64,000 bases of DNA from Flavobacteriales bacterium. GTDB lineage: Bacteria > Bacteroidota > Bacteroidia > Flavobacteriales_F > PHOS-HE28. The first letter of the stretch is position 1. Each line of letters begins with the position of its first letter. The DNA lies in NCBI GenBank assembly GCA_016721005.1, contig JADKJM010000005.1, positions 62,001 through 126,000 of the forward strand. Direction: 5' to 3'. A program made the position numbers and the translations under genes. A model generated the notes under the pieces. That model saw nothing but the letters and a program-made list of their open reading frames with translations. It was not told the DNA's origin and made no database searches. Shown piece by piece: positions 16,372 through 24,893 of this stretch.

Positions 16372-17234
16372 GTGAGTTGATGTTGTTCGTGATGTGCAGG
16401 TTGTTCTGGTCGCTCGGTATTCCACCTGAATGCATCGCCGTGCTGAAGGTGATCGAGGATCGGCGTGATCGTGCTGATGATGAGCAAGGCCCAGATCGGT
16501 GCAGAATTGATCCAGAAGAACCAACCGAGCAGGAACGTAAGGACTGCGATCGCCACGCTCCAGATCACACGCATGCGTTGCGCGCGTGGGGTGGTCATGG
16601 GATCCGTGATCATGAAGAACGCGAAGAGCAAGAGCGACCCGTTGGAGAGGCGATGCAACCAGACATCCATCTCCCAGCCCAGGTACAGCACCGTGCGGAA
16701 GTACTCCAACACGGCAAGGGTGCCGAGGAAGGCGAGGCTCGTATCGATCCGGCCCACGCGAAGCACCACCATGCAACCCGCGGCGGTGACGAGGAAGAAC
16801 AACGCCACACCACTCCCCCACTGTCCGGGACTCACCCACGCATCACCGGTGAGAAGCACGGCCGCCGCAATCCCCAGGTTTCCGGGATTGAAAACGTGTC
16901 GGCCATTCACGCGCAGCATGAATTTGCTCGCGATCGCGACTACTGCTCCAAGTACCAAGGCTCCAGGACCGGCCGCCTTCAACAACAGACACATTCCAAG
17001 GGCACTCACCGCAGCACTCTTGAGCGAACTCCAAGGCAAACTCTTCCACCGGATGAAGCACGCTTGCACACCAAGACAGGTCCCGAGCAGGAACACGTAG
17101 CGCGTTAGTTCCGCATCCCAATGCAATTGAAGTATCCCGAAAAGGAGAAAGCCCGCTAGGAACACGATCTGGAAATGACGGGCGTCCTGTTTGAGGAAAA
17201 CGAGTGTAGCCGTAATGGGTTGGAGAAAGCGCAT
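16368..17234 (-). CDS. NqrB/RnfD-like polytopic membrane protein, outside an Rnf operon
   Basis: The protein has 288 residues from the ATG at 17232-17234 (MRFLQPITATLVFLKQDARH); the frame is open a further 51 codons, but those overlap the divergent response-regulator start. About eight helices. The block RHVFNPGNLGIAAAVLLTGDAWV matches the HxFNP region of NqrB/RnfD, and FMITDPMTTPRAQR matches the conserved C-terminal region. I do not see a clear S/T-GAT-type covalent FMN site. No rnfA, B, C, E or G lies nearby; the only partner is the overlapping DUF2330 gene. A redox or quinone-linked role is inference. Confidence 0.75.
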   Translation of the reverse strand: MRFLQPITATLVFLKQDARHFQIVFLAGFLLFGILQLHWDAELTRYVFLLGTCLGVQACFIRWKSLPWSSLKSAAVSALGMCLLLKAAGPGALVLGAVVAIASKFMLRVNGRHVFNPGNLGIAAAVLLTGDAWVSPGQWGSGVALFFLVTAAGCMVVLRVGRIDTSLAFLGTLAVLEYFRTVLYLGWEMDVWLHRLSNGSLLLFAFFMITDPMTTPRAQRMRVIWSVAIAVLTFLLGWFFWINSAPIWALLIISTITPILDHLQHGDAFRWNTERPEQPAHHEQHQLT

Positions 17235-17360
17235 CTCTTGGAAGTACGATGCTGTACACACGACCGCGGATCGGGTTCGATCCATCCGAAACCTTCCGTG
17301 GGACATCGGCGTTGGAACCGCCGGTAGCAACGAAGACCAACGACAAACGACAACGAACGA

Positions 17361-17774
17361 ATGATGGAGCTGAAAGAGGCGATGCATATCCTATTGGTCG
17401 ACGACGAGGACGATTGCAACTTCGTGACGCGGATGGTATTGAAGAAGGCCGGCTTTTCCGGAAAGCTGACCACCTACACTTCCGCGACCGAGGCGTTGGC
17501 GCACATGCGCAGTGGCAACGACCTCCCGGACCTGATGTTCGTGGACATCAACATGCCAGCCGTGAACGGATTCGAATTCTTGGCCACGTGCGAAGCAGAA
17601 GGATTGTTGCCCAATGAACTCACCAGTGTGGTCATGTTCAGCAGCAGCAATCGGCCGTCCGATCTGGAACGTGCACTTGGTTTCCGATCCGTGATCGGCT
17701 ACGTCGAGAAGGCGCTTTCCGTGGATAGCTTCGAGCGAGTATTGAACGATCACCTTCAGGCGCGTCGCGCTTGA
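17361..17774 (+). CDS. Single-domain CheY-like response regulator (first of two)
   Basis: The protein has 137 residues consisting of a receiver domain only. Acidic pocket HILLVDDEDDCNF, phospho-acceptor D in LMFVDINMPAVNGFE, conserved S in VVMFSSSNRPSD, and lysine in GYVEKALSV. There is no output domain, so it must signal by protein contact. Start: MMELKEAMHILLVDD, but a start at 17364 or 17382 is equally possible. It is followed by a second receiver gene (39 bp) and a histidine kinase, all on the same strand. Confidence 0.85.
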   Translation: MMELKEAMHILLVDDEDDCNFVTRMVLKKAGFSGKLTTYTSATEALAHMRSGNDLPDLMFVDINMPAVNGFEFLATCEAEGLLPNELTSVVMFSSSNRPSDLERALGFRSVIGYVEKALSVDSFERVLNDHLQARRA

Positions 17775-17812
17775 TCAACCGAACAAGGAAACATCCTGTT
17801 CACCATCATCAC

Positions 17813-18175
17813 ATGAAGAAGATCCTGATCATCGAGGACGAGACCATCATCTCATTCAGCTACAGGCTGCAATTGGAGCGCATGGGCTTCGATGTCATCG
17901 GCACTGCCCGCAGTTCGGAGGAGGCCGAGGAATTGTTGCGTGACCAACGCCCCGACCTCATCATCATGGACATCTACCTGAAGGGTGAGAAGAACGGGCT
18001 GGAACTGGCACAGCAGATCCACCAAAAGGACCCGATCCCGGTGCTCTTTCTCACCGCTAGCACGAAGCCGGAAGTGGTCACCGCCATCCGCGAACTGAAG
18101 GATTGCCAGTACCTCTCCAAACCGATCAATTCGGACAGCTTGGAGGATGTATTGCGGCGGTTCTCACGATCCTAG
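17813..18175 (+). CDS. Single-domain response regulator (second of two)
   Basis: The protein has 120 residues from the ATG at 17813 (MKKILIIEDETIISFSYRLQ); the upstream in-frame extension is rejected because it would overlap the previous gene and adds unrelated residues. Acidic pair IIEDE, phospho-acceptor D in LIIMDIYLKGEKNGLE, T in VLFLTASTKPEV, and K in YLSKPINSDS. The IYLKG form with a longer loop is typical of receivers in ANTAR-like or LytTR-unrelated stand-alone regulators. It stops 4 bp before the histidine kinase start, which argues for a common operon. Confidence 0.85.
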   Translation: MKKILIIEDETIISFSYRLQLERMGFDVIGTARSSEEAEELLRDQRPDLIIMDIYLKGEKNGLELAQQIHQKDPIPVLFLTASTKPEVVTAIRELKDCQYLSKPINSDSLEDVLRRFSRS

Positions 18176-18179
18176 CGCA

Positions 18180-18890
18180 ATGGCGGAGCACATGGACAAG
18201 AACCAAGGTGCCACACCGGAACAAGCCGAGCTTCTGCATCATTTCTCACACGATCTGCGCAACCGGCTTGCGGCCATCCAGCAAGTGCTTTCGCAGTTGA
18301 GTTCCACTCCTGCGGAAGAGCAGGCGGAACTGATCGGATTCGCCGAACAACAGTATTTCAAGGCGATGCGAAGCACGGAGGATCTGTTGGACGGCTTCCA
18401 TGTTGAGCGCGGCATCGGAGCGCTCACGCGCTCTGCGGTCGATCTCACGGAACTCCTCCGCGCATCCATCGACCTGATGCAGCACCGGTTCACACGCAAG
18501 GGCCAGACCCTTCACATCGATGCTGGTTCCGGCCTGACGATCAAGGCCGACAAGCATTGGTTGAATGAATTGATCACTGTGCTATTGAGCAACGCCTCGA
18601 AATTCGGTACACCCGGCGGTGTTATCCGGATCCGCCTATCGAATGAAGACAATGCTGCGGTCCTGACCGTACAGGATGATGGCGCAGGGTTGGACGCGGA
18701 GGATCTCGAGAGGATCTTCGTGCGGTACGCATGGCTGAAAAGCCGATCCACGGCTGGCGAAGCCCAAGGTCGCGGCAATCTGGCGCGCGCCAAGCAATGG
18801 GCCGAAGCGCATGGCGGCGTGCTACAAGCGCGAAGCGCAGGTCCGGACAAGGGATCCACCTTCGAACTGCGACTTCCGATCGCACGCTGA
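18180..18890 (+). CDS. Small histidine kinase lacking a sensor domain
   Basis: The protein has 236 residues from the ATG at 18180 (MAEHMDKNQGATPEQAELLH). H-box HFSHDLRNRLAAIQQV with the phospho-acceptor histidine, N-box LLSNASKFG, G1 box VQDDGAGLDAEDLERIF, and a G2-like GEAQGRGNLARAKQWAEAHGG. There is no membrane segment or PAS domain, so it is cytoplasmic and must receive its signal through a partner. The two receiver proteins upstream are the likely phosphorylation partners or inputs. Confidence 0.85.
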   Translation: MAEHMDKNQGATPEQAELLHHFSHDLRNRLAAIQQVLSQLSSTPAEEQAELIGFAEQQYFKAMRSTEDLLDGFHVERGIGALTRSAVDLTELLRASIDLMQHRFTRKGQTLHIDAGSGLTIKADKHWLNELITVLLSNASKFGTPGGVIRIRLSNEDNAAVLTVQDDGAGLDAEDLERIFVRYAWLKSRSTAGEAQGRGNLARAKQWAEAHGGVLQARSAGPDKGSTFELRLPIAR

Positions 18891-18980
18891 TCGCGATCGT
18901 TCGCGTACCGTTCCCTGTTTGCATGGAACCATATGTGGAAAGACCGCGGTGGTCCGGTCATCCGCACATCAGGAGCCGAC

Positions 18981-18988
18981 TAACTTGC
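18981..18988 (+). promoter_or_regulatory. -7-like box TAACTTGC before the DUF4468-like gene
   Basis: TAACTTGC lies 5 nt before the ATG at 18994 and resembles the Bacteroidota -7 element TAnnTTTG. No -33 TTTG at the usual 19-21 nt spacing was seen. Confidence 0.35.
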
Positions 18989-18993
18989 GTGCG

Positions 18994-19554
18994 ATGCCCC
19001 GCGTCCATACGCTCCTCGCGTCCTTATTGGCCACCAGTACTCTTTTCGCGCAAGGACCCGCCGGAGGGTCGGCCGGAGCCATTACTTACATACGAAGCAT
19101 TGCTGTTCCGTTGAATGCGGTCCTCCTTTTCGACAAAGCGACCGAGGCGTGGACCTGGACCTTCGGCAAGGAACCAGGAGGCAAACTCCTGCTGTCCGAT
19201 CGCACCACGGGTACATTGGAAGCTACTGCTCGCGTGAATTATCGATCGGAACAATTGAGCATGCGCGAGGAGACCATGGGTGCCGTGCAATACAGGGTGG
19301 TGATGAACGTGCATGCAGGCGAATGCAGGATCACCATTTCCGAATGTGTCCACACAGGAAATCGGACCACTCCGCGCGGAGGTGTTCATTTGGGTCTCTT
19401 GGTGCGCGGCCCGGATCCCGTGGTGAAGGTTCGCGGGTTGGGTGGAAGTAACCTGCGCCGCATCTATGCGGAGGTGAAGGACACCACCAATGCGCGCATC
19501 ACGGCTGTCCTGCAAGCATTCGAAGCACGATTGCGGGCCAGTGCCCAACCCTGA
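18994..19554 (+). CDS. Secreted hypothetical protein, DUF4468-like
   Basis: The protein has 186 residues with a signal peptide MPRVHTLLASLLATSTLFAQ. The mature part alternates strands and helices: AVPLNAVLLFDKATEAWTWT, GTLEATARVNYRSEQLSMRE, VVMNVHAGECRITISECVHT, and a final helix RITAVLQAFEARLR. This resembles the TBP-like domain DUF4468 that is common in periplasmic proteins of Bacteroidota, but the match is weak. Role unknown. Starts at the ATG 18994 behind a TAACTTGC box; 41 bp separate it from the kinase gene. Confidence 0.65.
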   Translation: MPRVHTLLASLLATSTLFAQGPAGGSAGAITYIRSIAVPLNAVLLFDKATEAWTWTFGKEPGGKLLLSDRTTGTLEATARVNYRSEQLSMREETMGAVQYRVVMNVHAGECRITISECVHTGNRTTPRGGVHLGLLVRGPDPVVKVRGLGGSNLRRIYAEVKDTTNARITAVLQAFEARLRASAQP

Positions 19555-19595
19555 GCGCAACCCTCCGGACAGGAACCCGTTGAACGGCTGGCCTC

Positions 19596-20909
19596 ATGCT
19601 AGCCTTCCAAACCCTTTCCCGCCGTCGCTGGCCCTTGGTTGCCGGCGTACTTGCCATTCTGTTCATCGGATATGGCATGAACCTGGTCTCGCGTTCGCGC
19701 GACCTACAGATGCGGATCAACCATGAAGTGGCCCTGTTGGATGAACTCAGCCATATCAATGACGACCTGCACCAGTTGTCGATCATCCACCGTGTGGACC
19801 TGAATGCGGGCCAGCACCGATGGTAAGCCGATCTCCATCGGTTCAAGGTTCGCATACAGAAGGCGAGCGAACGCTTCGTTTCCTCTCCCGTTGCACAAGA
19901 ACTCGTCGCGGATCTCGAACCGGTCCTTCACCGTGCGGATTCACTCCATGCCCAAGCGATGCTTCGAGGCGACAACATCGCGGACCCCCGATCATTGGAA
20001 GCGGTCTTCCAACTCATGATGCAGCGTGCGCAGAAAGTGGTGGACCGATCGGCCCGCAGCGTTCATGAGCAAGGTTTGAGTAAGCACACCGCCACCTTGA
20101 GCGACCGATGGAACGAGGCACAGTTCCTTCTGATCACGGCCTGCCTGCTCGCCATCCTGATGGCGTGGCTCATGGGCGCCCGGAACAAGTTGCTCCAGGA
20201 AAGCCACCTGCGATCCGAGCAACTCGACATCGCGCGGCAGGATCTGGAGCGTTCCAACAAGGAACTGCGCGAAACGATGCTGAGCAAGGAGGAGAAGGAA
20301 GTGATGATCAAAGAGATCCACCACCGGGTGAAGAACAACCTGCAGATCGTGAAGAGCCTGATCCGATTCCAGATGGATCAGGTGAAGGATGAACACACCT
20401 TGGAACTCTTCAACGAATGCGTGAATCGCGTGAGCGCCATGGCCCTCGTACATGAGCAGACCTACCTCAGCAAGGACCTCGCGAACATCGATGTGAGCGC
20501 GTACCTCACACACCTTACACGCGATCTCTGTTACGCCTATACCATCGATACGAAGCTCGAGCTGGACATCAAGATCAACATCCCGACGCTTGGAGTGGAT
20601 ACCTTGATACCCTTGGGTTTGCTGATCAACGAAGTGATCTCGAACTCCTTGAAACACGCTTTCAAGGGGCGCGATAAGGGGACTATCATCGTACATCTCG
20701 ACGGTGATGACAGCGGATTGCACCTCCGGATAGGCGATGATGGTGTTGGCCTTCCCGACAAAAGCAATTGGGACCGACCGAACAGCCTTGGCATGGACCT
20801 GATCCACACCTTGGCTGGACAATTGGGCAACACCGTCCATCTGCGTCCCGGCCCCGGCACCGTGTACGAGCTACTACCCGTGCAGGAGCAGCGTCGCAAA
20901 CGCGCCTGA
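19596..20909 (+). pseudogene. HisKA_2-type sensor histidine kinase interrupted by in-frame TAA
   Basis: The reading frame is continuous over 438 codons apart from one TAA at 19824-19826 (codon 77, after GQHRW). Before it: TM helix WPLVAGVLAILFIGYGMNLV and the start of an extracytoplasmic helical domain. After it the frame resumes with A-D-L-H-R-F-K-V-R and goes on through the second TM (FLLITACLLAILMAWLM), a coiled coil, the H-box EIHHRVKNNLQIVKSL of the HisKA_2 family, and the ATPase (INEVISNSLKHAF, IGDDGVGLPDKSNW). A shorter product could start at the ATG 19959. The catalytic part is intact, so either the TAA is a sequence error or the gene is newly inactivated. Confidence 0.8.
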
Positions 20910-20961
20910 CCCTTCCCCGTTCGTCACAAGTCATTCAGCGATCCAGCTAAGTGCTGACGGC

Positions 20962-20969
20962 TACTTTTG
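20962..20969 (+). promoter_or_regulatory. -7-like box TACTTTTG upstream of the oligopeptidase gene
   Basis: TACTTTTG matches the Bacteroidota -7 consensus TAnnTTTG. It stands 33 nt before the ATG at 21003. A -33 TTTG at the usual 19-21 nt spacing was not seen. Confidence 0.4.
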
Positions 20970-21002
20970 GGACCCTTCCGGAAAAATGCGGAAGCCAGCC
21001 CC

Positions 21003-23213
21003 ATGTTGAAGCCTGCTTTACTTGCGCTCCCGCTACTCACGCTTGTTGCGTGCAATTCCGAAGAGAACCAGGTCGTGGAGAAGGTCACTTACCCCGAAAC
21101 ACGCAAGGACAGCACCGCCGGAGACACCCTGCACGGCACTTGGGTAGCCGATCCCTACCGGTGGCTGGAGAATGATACCACTGCGGAGACCGCTGCTTGG
21201 GTTACGGCACAGAACGAGGTGACCAACGCATATCTCGGGAAGATCCCCTACCGGAAGGATCTCGCGAAACGCTACGAGGAGTTGTACAACTTCCCCAAGG
21301 TTAGCGGGCCGATGCGCGTGGGCGACCTGTACTTCATCTGGAAGAACAGCGGCCTGCAGAACCAGAGCGTCATCAACGTGCGCAAAGGACTCGATGGCGA
21401 GGACAAGGTCTTCATCGACCCGAACGAACTGGATCCAGCGGGCACCACCACCTACAGCCCGATCGGCGTGAGCAAGGATGATCGGTACATGGCCGTCGGC
21501 GTTCAAAGAGCGGGGAGCGATTGGCAGGAGATCATGGTGTACGACCTCACGACCATGCAGCCCACCAACGACCTGCTCAAGTGGAGCAAATTCAGCGGTG
21601 CATCATTCTACAAGAACGGATTCTTCTACAGCCGTTACCCCACTCCCGCGAAGGGCACTGAACTCAGCGCGGCGAGCAAATTCCAGAAGGTTTACTACCA
21701 CAAGCTGGGCGACGCGCAGGAGAAGGATGTGTTGGTGTGGGAGGACAAGGTGAACGGCGATCTATACGTGGGTGTCGGTGTGACGGAGGAGGAGGAATTC
21801 GCTACGCTGTATGTGAGCACGGGCACGGATGGCTTCGAGATGTACTTCCACGACCTGCGTAAAGGCGCACTACCCACCCCAACCACAGCATGGGTTGCGT
21901 TGCAGCAAGGCTTCGAGCACAAGACCAGCATCGTCGACTTCGTTCCGGGAACCGGCAAGTTCCTGGTGATGACCGAGGTGGATGCGCCGAACTATCGTTT
22001 GGTGGAAGTGGACCCCGCGAACCCGGCCAAGGAGAATTGGAAGGACATCATTCCGCAGAAGAAAGAGTTGTTGCAAGGCGTGAGCAGCGGCGGCGGAATT
22101 CTCTTCGCGGAGTACCTGAAGGATGCCACCAGCCGCTTCTACCGCTACAAGGAGGACGGTACCGGCGAACAGGAGATCACATTACCCGACATCGGTAGTG
22201 CGGGTGGCTTCGGCGGGAAGCGCAAGGACACCTTCGGATTCTACAACTTCACCTCGTTCACTGATCCCGGATCCATCTACAAGTATGAGTACGCCACAGG
22301 CAAGAGCGATGTGTTCTTCCGTCCGGAGCTGAAGTTCGATCCGTTGGAATACACGACCGAACAAGTGTTCTATCCCAGCAAGGACGGCACGAAGGTGCCC
22401 ATGTTCATTGTACATCGGAAGGATGTGAAGCCCAACGGCTCGAACCCCGCGCTGCTCTACGCCTACGGCGGATTCAACATCAGCCTCTCCCCGAGTTTCA
22501 GCACCAGCCGTATGCTGTTGTTGGAGCAAGGTGGCGTGTTCGCGCTGGCCAATTTGCGCGGTGGTGGTGAGTATGGCGAGGACTGGCACAAGGCCGGCAT
22601 GAAGGAGAAGAAGCAGAACGTATTCGATGATTTCATCGCCGCAGCGGAATACCTGATCGCGGAGAAGTGGACCGACAAGGCGCACCTCGGTGTGAACGGT
22701 GGTAGCAACGGCGGCTTGCTGATCGGCGCCGTAATGACACAGCGTCCCGATCTCTTCGCGGTCTGCTTCCCTGAAGTGGGTGTGCTCGACATGCTGCGCT
22801 ACCAGAAGTTCACCGCGGGTTTCGGTTGGACGCCCGAGTATGGCAACGCCGACAACAGCAAGGAAGAGTTCGATTACCTGGTGAAGTACTCACCACTGCA
22901 TAACGTGAAGCCAGCGAGCTACCCGGCCACGATGGTGATGACGGCCGATCACGATGACCGCGTGGTCCCCGCGCACAGCTTCAAATTCATCAGCACGCTT
23001 CAACGCGCTCAACAAGGCTCCGCGCCCGTATTGATCCGCGTGGATACGCAAGCTGGACACGGCGGAGGCAAGCCCACAAGCAAGGTCATCGAGGAGCAAG
23101 CAGACAAGTGGAGCTTCTTCTTCCATAACGTGGGCTTCACACCGACCTTCAAGACTGAGGTGCCCAAGCAGAACGGTACTGAGCCGGTGGAAAGGACCCG
23201 CACTCCGCTCTGA
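21003..23213 (+). CDS. Prolyl oligopeptidase family lipoprotein (S9A)
   Basis: The protein has 736 residues. The ATG at 21003 gives MLKPALLALPLLTLVAC with a lipobox ending LVAC, so the enzyme is anchored in a membrane and faces the periplasm or outside. The N-terminal half is the propeller-like gate (VTYPETRKDSTAGDTLHGTW, DPYRWLEND at the start of the S9A domain). The catalytic triad is visible: Ser in NGGSNGGLLIG, Asp in TADHDDRVVPAHS, and His in QAGHGGGKPTS. It hydrolyses short peptides after proline and resembles the flavobacterial secreted oligopeptidases. A TACTTTTG box at 20962 may drive it; an inverted repeat follows the gene. Confidence 0.93.
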   Translation: MLKPALLALPLLTLVACNSEENQVVEKVTYPETRKDSTAGDTLHGTWVADPYRWLENDTTAETAAWVTAQNEVTNAYLGKIPYRKDLAKRYEELYNFPKVSGPMRVGDLYFIWKNSGLQNQSVINVRKGLDGEDKVFIDPNELDPAGTTTYSPIGVSKDDRYMAVGVQRAGSDWQEIMVYDLTTMQPTNDLLKWSKFSGASFYKNGFFYSRYPTPAKGTELSAASKFQKVYYHKLGDAQEKDVLVWEDKVNGDLYVGVGVTEEEEFATLYVSTGTDGFEMYFHDLRKGALPTPTTAWVALQQGFEHKTSIVDFVPGTGKFLVMTEVDAPNYRLVEVDPANPAKENWKDIIPQKKELLQGVSSGGGILFAEYLKDATSRFYRYKEDGTGEQEITLPDIGSAGGFGGKRKDTFGFYNFTSFTDPGSIYKYEYATGKSDVFFRPELKFDPLEYTTEQVFYPSKDGTKVPMFIVHRKDVKPNGSNPALLYAYGGFNISLSPSFSTSRMLLLEQGGVFALANLRGGGEYGEDWHKAGMKEKKQNVFDDFIAAAEYLIAEKWTDKAHLGVNGGSNGGLLIGAVMTQRPDLFAVCFPEVGVLDMLRYQKFTAGFGWTPEYGNADNSKEEFDYLVKYSPLHNVKPASYPATMVMTADHDDRVVPAHSFKFISTLQRAQQGSAPVLIRVDTQAGHGGGKPTSKVIEEQADKWSFFFHNVGFTPTFKTEVPKQNGTEPVERTRTPL

Positions 23214-23234
23214 CCGCCAGTAAGAGCTTGAAGA

Positions 23235-23285
23235 GTGCGAGCGAGGGCACCTCTTTCTCCTTGGCGCTCTCTCGCACCCTCGCAC
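23235..23285. terminator. Weak inverted repeat after the oligopeptidase gene
   Basis: GTGCGAG at 23235-23241 can pair with CTCGCAC at 23271-23277 or 23279-23285. The spacer is about 30 nt and there is no T-tract, so it could be a weak 3'-end structure. Confidence 0.3.
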
Positions 23286-23345
23286 TTTCACCTGTCGGTG
23301 CTTATTCACCGGTCCATTAACTTTCCAATCCAACCCCAACCTCTC

Positions 23346-23807
23346 ATGACACCACGATCCAATTATGCCAAGGACGCCCCCGGCATCTACAAGGCCATGG
23401 GAAGAGTGGAGGAATACCTCCACCAGTGCTCCATCGGGATCCCCTTGATCCACCTCATCAAACTGCGCGCATCACAGATCAACGGCTGCGTCTATTGCCT
23501 CGACATGCACTGGAAGGACCTCCGCGCGCTGGGCGAAAGTGAGCAACGGCTCTATTCCTTGGACGCCTGGCGCGAATGCACATGGTACACGGACCGGGAG
23601 CGCGCCGCGCTGGCATGGACCGAGGCCGTGACCCTAGTGACCGAAGGCAACGTCCCCGACGCCGTGTATGAAGAGGTGCGACCGCACTTCAGCCCCACTG
23701 AACTGGCCGACCTCACCTTCGCCATTTCCGTGATCAACGTCTGGAACAGGTTGAGCATCGCAAGCCGGTCGCCAGCGGGGACCTATCAGGTGAAACAGCA
23801 CACTTGA
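23346..23807 (+). CDS. AhpD-like/carboxymuconolactone decarboxylase family protein
   Basis: The protein has 153 residues from the ATG at 23346 (MTPRSNYAKDAPGIYKAMGR). It shows the AhpD-type active centre CVYCLDMH, with both cysteines of the CXXC and the following histidine, and the helical RASQINGC before it. Members are peroxidase-related or decarboxylase-related enzymes; this short single-domain form usually carries alkylhydroperoxidase-like activity. No peroxiredoxin gene is adjacent. The 133-nt region before it contains the inverted repeat after the oligopeptidase gene. Confidence 0.85.
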   Translation: MTPRSNYAKDAPGIYKAMGRVEEYLHQCSIGIPLIHLIKLRASQINGCVYCLDMHWKDLRALGESEQRLYSLDAWRECTWYTDRERAALAWTEAVTLVTEGNVPDAVYEEVRPHFSPTELADLTFAISVINVWNRLSIASRSPAGTYQVKQHT

Positions 23808-23824
23808 ATTTCTTTAGCCCGGCA

Positions 23825-23900
23825 CAGCCACCACCATCGTCACCCGCCATCGCAAGCGCAGCGAAGCGATCTCGTCCCGCGCAGCCACCACCATCGCCAG
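23825..23900. repeat. Repeat-rich segment with a 15-bp direct repeat
   Basis: The 15-mer CAGCCACCACCATCG occurs at 23825-23839 and again at 23882-23896. Between them, the text GCAAGCGCAGCGAAGCGATC resembles the dispersed intergenic repeat that in other bacteria reads as RDEIASLRSQ in one frame (a pattern seen here in translation, recognised from memory). I treat this as a noncoding repeat on the flank of the 21-bp array. Confidence 0.35.
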
Positions 23901-23934
23901 CGAAGCCACCTCGGTCAGAATGGCGTCCTGCACC

Positions 23935-24232
23935 TTCAGATAGGCGTCCGCATCGGTCAGATAGGCATCCTCCAAGCCCAGGTAGCCATCGTGCAAGTTC
24001 AGATTCGCACCGTGCAATCCCACTTTCGCATCCGCCAATCCCACTTTCGAACCGTGCAAGCCCAGATAGCCATCGTGCAAGCCCGATATCGCACCGTGCA
24101 ATCCCACTTTCGCATCCACCAAGCCCACTTTCGCCCCGTGCAAGCCCAGACAGCCATCCTGCAAGCCCGATATCGCACCGTGCAATCCCACTTTCGCATC
24201 CGCCAAGCCCACTTTCGCATCCGCCAAGGCGT
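23935..24232. repeat. 21-bp tandem repeat array with higher-order 84-bp period
   Basis: From about 23990 to 24232 the plus strand is built of 21-bp units such as CCCACTTTCGCATCCGCCAA(g/t), CCCACTTTCGAACCGTGCAA(g), CCCAGATAGCCATCGTGCAA(g) and CCCGATATCGCACCGTGCAA(t). These four types follow each other in the same order twice, giving an 84-bp higher-order unit, then end with two copies of the first type. Upstream units to 23935 are more degenerate. No other repeat of this type was seen in the window. Unit length divisible by three keeps all frames open. Confidence 0.85.
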
Positions 24233-24400
24233 CACTCCGGGCGATGGGAGGCTCTGCGACCGAGACCCGGAGTCTCACAGCTGCCGAGGAATTGAAGAGC
24301 GCAGGGTCTTGGCGACGGAAGAACGTGCGAAGGCCTAAGTTCGTGGCGGAACCGGTCAAGCATCAGAACGAAGATGGAACGCAGGATCAGATCCAAAACC

Positions 24401-24820
24401 ATGAAGCCCAATAGAATCCTGTTGAGCATGCTAGCTCTTTCACTGCTGTACACGGGTTGTGAACAAACTCAAGAGGGCACTCCCTCAAGACAAGGAACCC
24501 AAGTTCTACCAGCACCTCATGTTGATGCGGTTGAGCCAAGTGCATTGCACAAAATGTCGGTGGTATTTCTCGGAAATCATTCTGAAGGCGCAATCAAGGA
24601 AAAATTGGACGCAGCAATGTTGGCGTACAACATCGAAAAAACAGAGCGCAATTATGAACGATGCTCAAGCGTTCTTGTGACTCTTCGAAAGCACAACAAC
24701 GACTCCTATGCCGAAATGGAGTTGCTCGACCACATGATCAAACAGAACACAGGAGGAAGCGGAGTTTCTTTTCCCGATCAAGCTGCCCTTTCATCCGTGA
24801 TGTTGTTGAGCGGGATTTGA
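24401..24820 (+). CDS. Small lipoprotein of unknown function
   Basis: The protein has 139 residues from the ATG at 24401 (MKPNRILLSMLALSLLYTGC) with lipobox L-Y-T-G-C. The first 27 nt of the longer frame are not needed. After the cysteine comes a polar, unstructured stretch (EQTQEGTPSRQGTQVLPAPH) and then a helical domain (KEKLDAAMLAYNIEKTERNY, YAEMELLDHMIKQN). No known family. Its codon use is less GC-rich than its neighbours, which may indicate a recent arrival. TAAGTTCG at 24336-24343 is a possible distant -7 element. Confidence 0.6.
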   Translation: MKPNRILLSMLALSLLYTGCEQTQEGTPSRQGTQVLPAPHVDAVEPSALHKMSVVFLGNHSEGAIKEKLDAAMLAYNIEKTERNYERCSSVLVTLRKHNNDSYAEMELLDHMIKQNTGGSGVSFPDQAALSSVMLLSGI

Positions 24821-24875
24821 GTACTGTCGATTCCCTCTGTGGAAAACTGATCCCCTCCCGCCCTCCCCTCACGGA

Positions 24876-24883
24876 TAACTTCG
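24876..24883 (+). promoter_or_regulatory. -7-like box TAACTTCG before dnaE
   Basis: TAACTTCG lies 10 nt before the dnaE ATG at 24894 and resembles TAnnTTTG/TAnnTTCG. No -33 element seen at the usual spacing. Confidence 0.35.
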
Positions 24884-24893
24884 TCGCCCGCTG

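Larger units (their letters stand above)
23814..24359 (-). other. Doubtful ORF with a heptapeptide repeat
   Basis: An open frame of 181 codons on the minus strand spans the tandem repeat. Its repeat section reads as units of seven, for example DAKVGLA, DAKVGLH, GAISGLQ, DGCLGLH, with hydrophobic residues at positions 4 and 6. The first codon is TTG and no ATG precedes the repeat. Because a 21-bp repeat keeps every frame open, the plus strand is also open (HFRIRQ, HFRTVQ units) and the codon changes between copies do not favour one strand. It could be a coiled or beta-solenoid-like protein, or simply noncoding repeat DNA. Listed so the 590-bp gap between 23807 and 24401 is explained. Confidence 0.25.

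Noticed and set aside
23935..24232. CRISPR array
   Set aside because: Units are contiguous 21-bp repeats with no unique spacers; no cas gene nearby.
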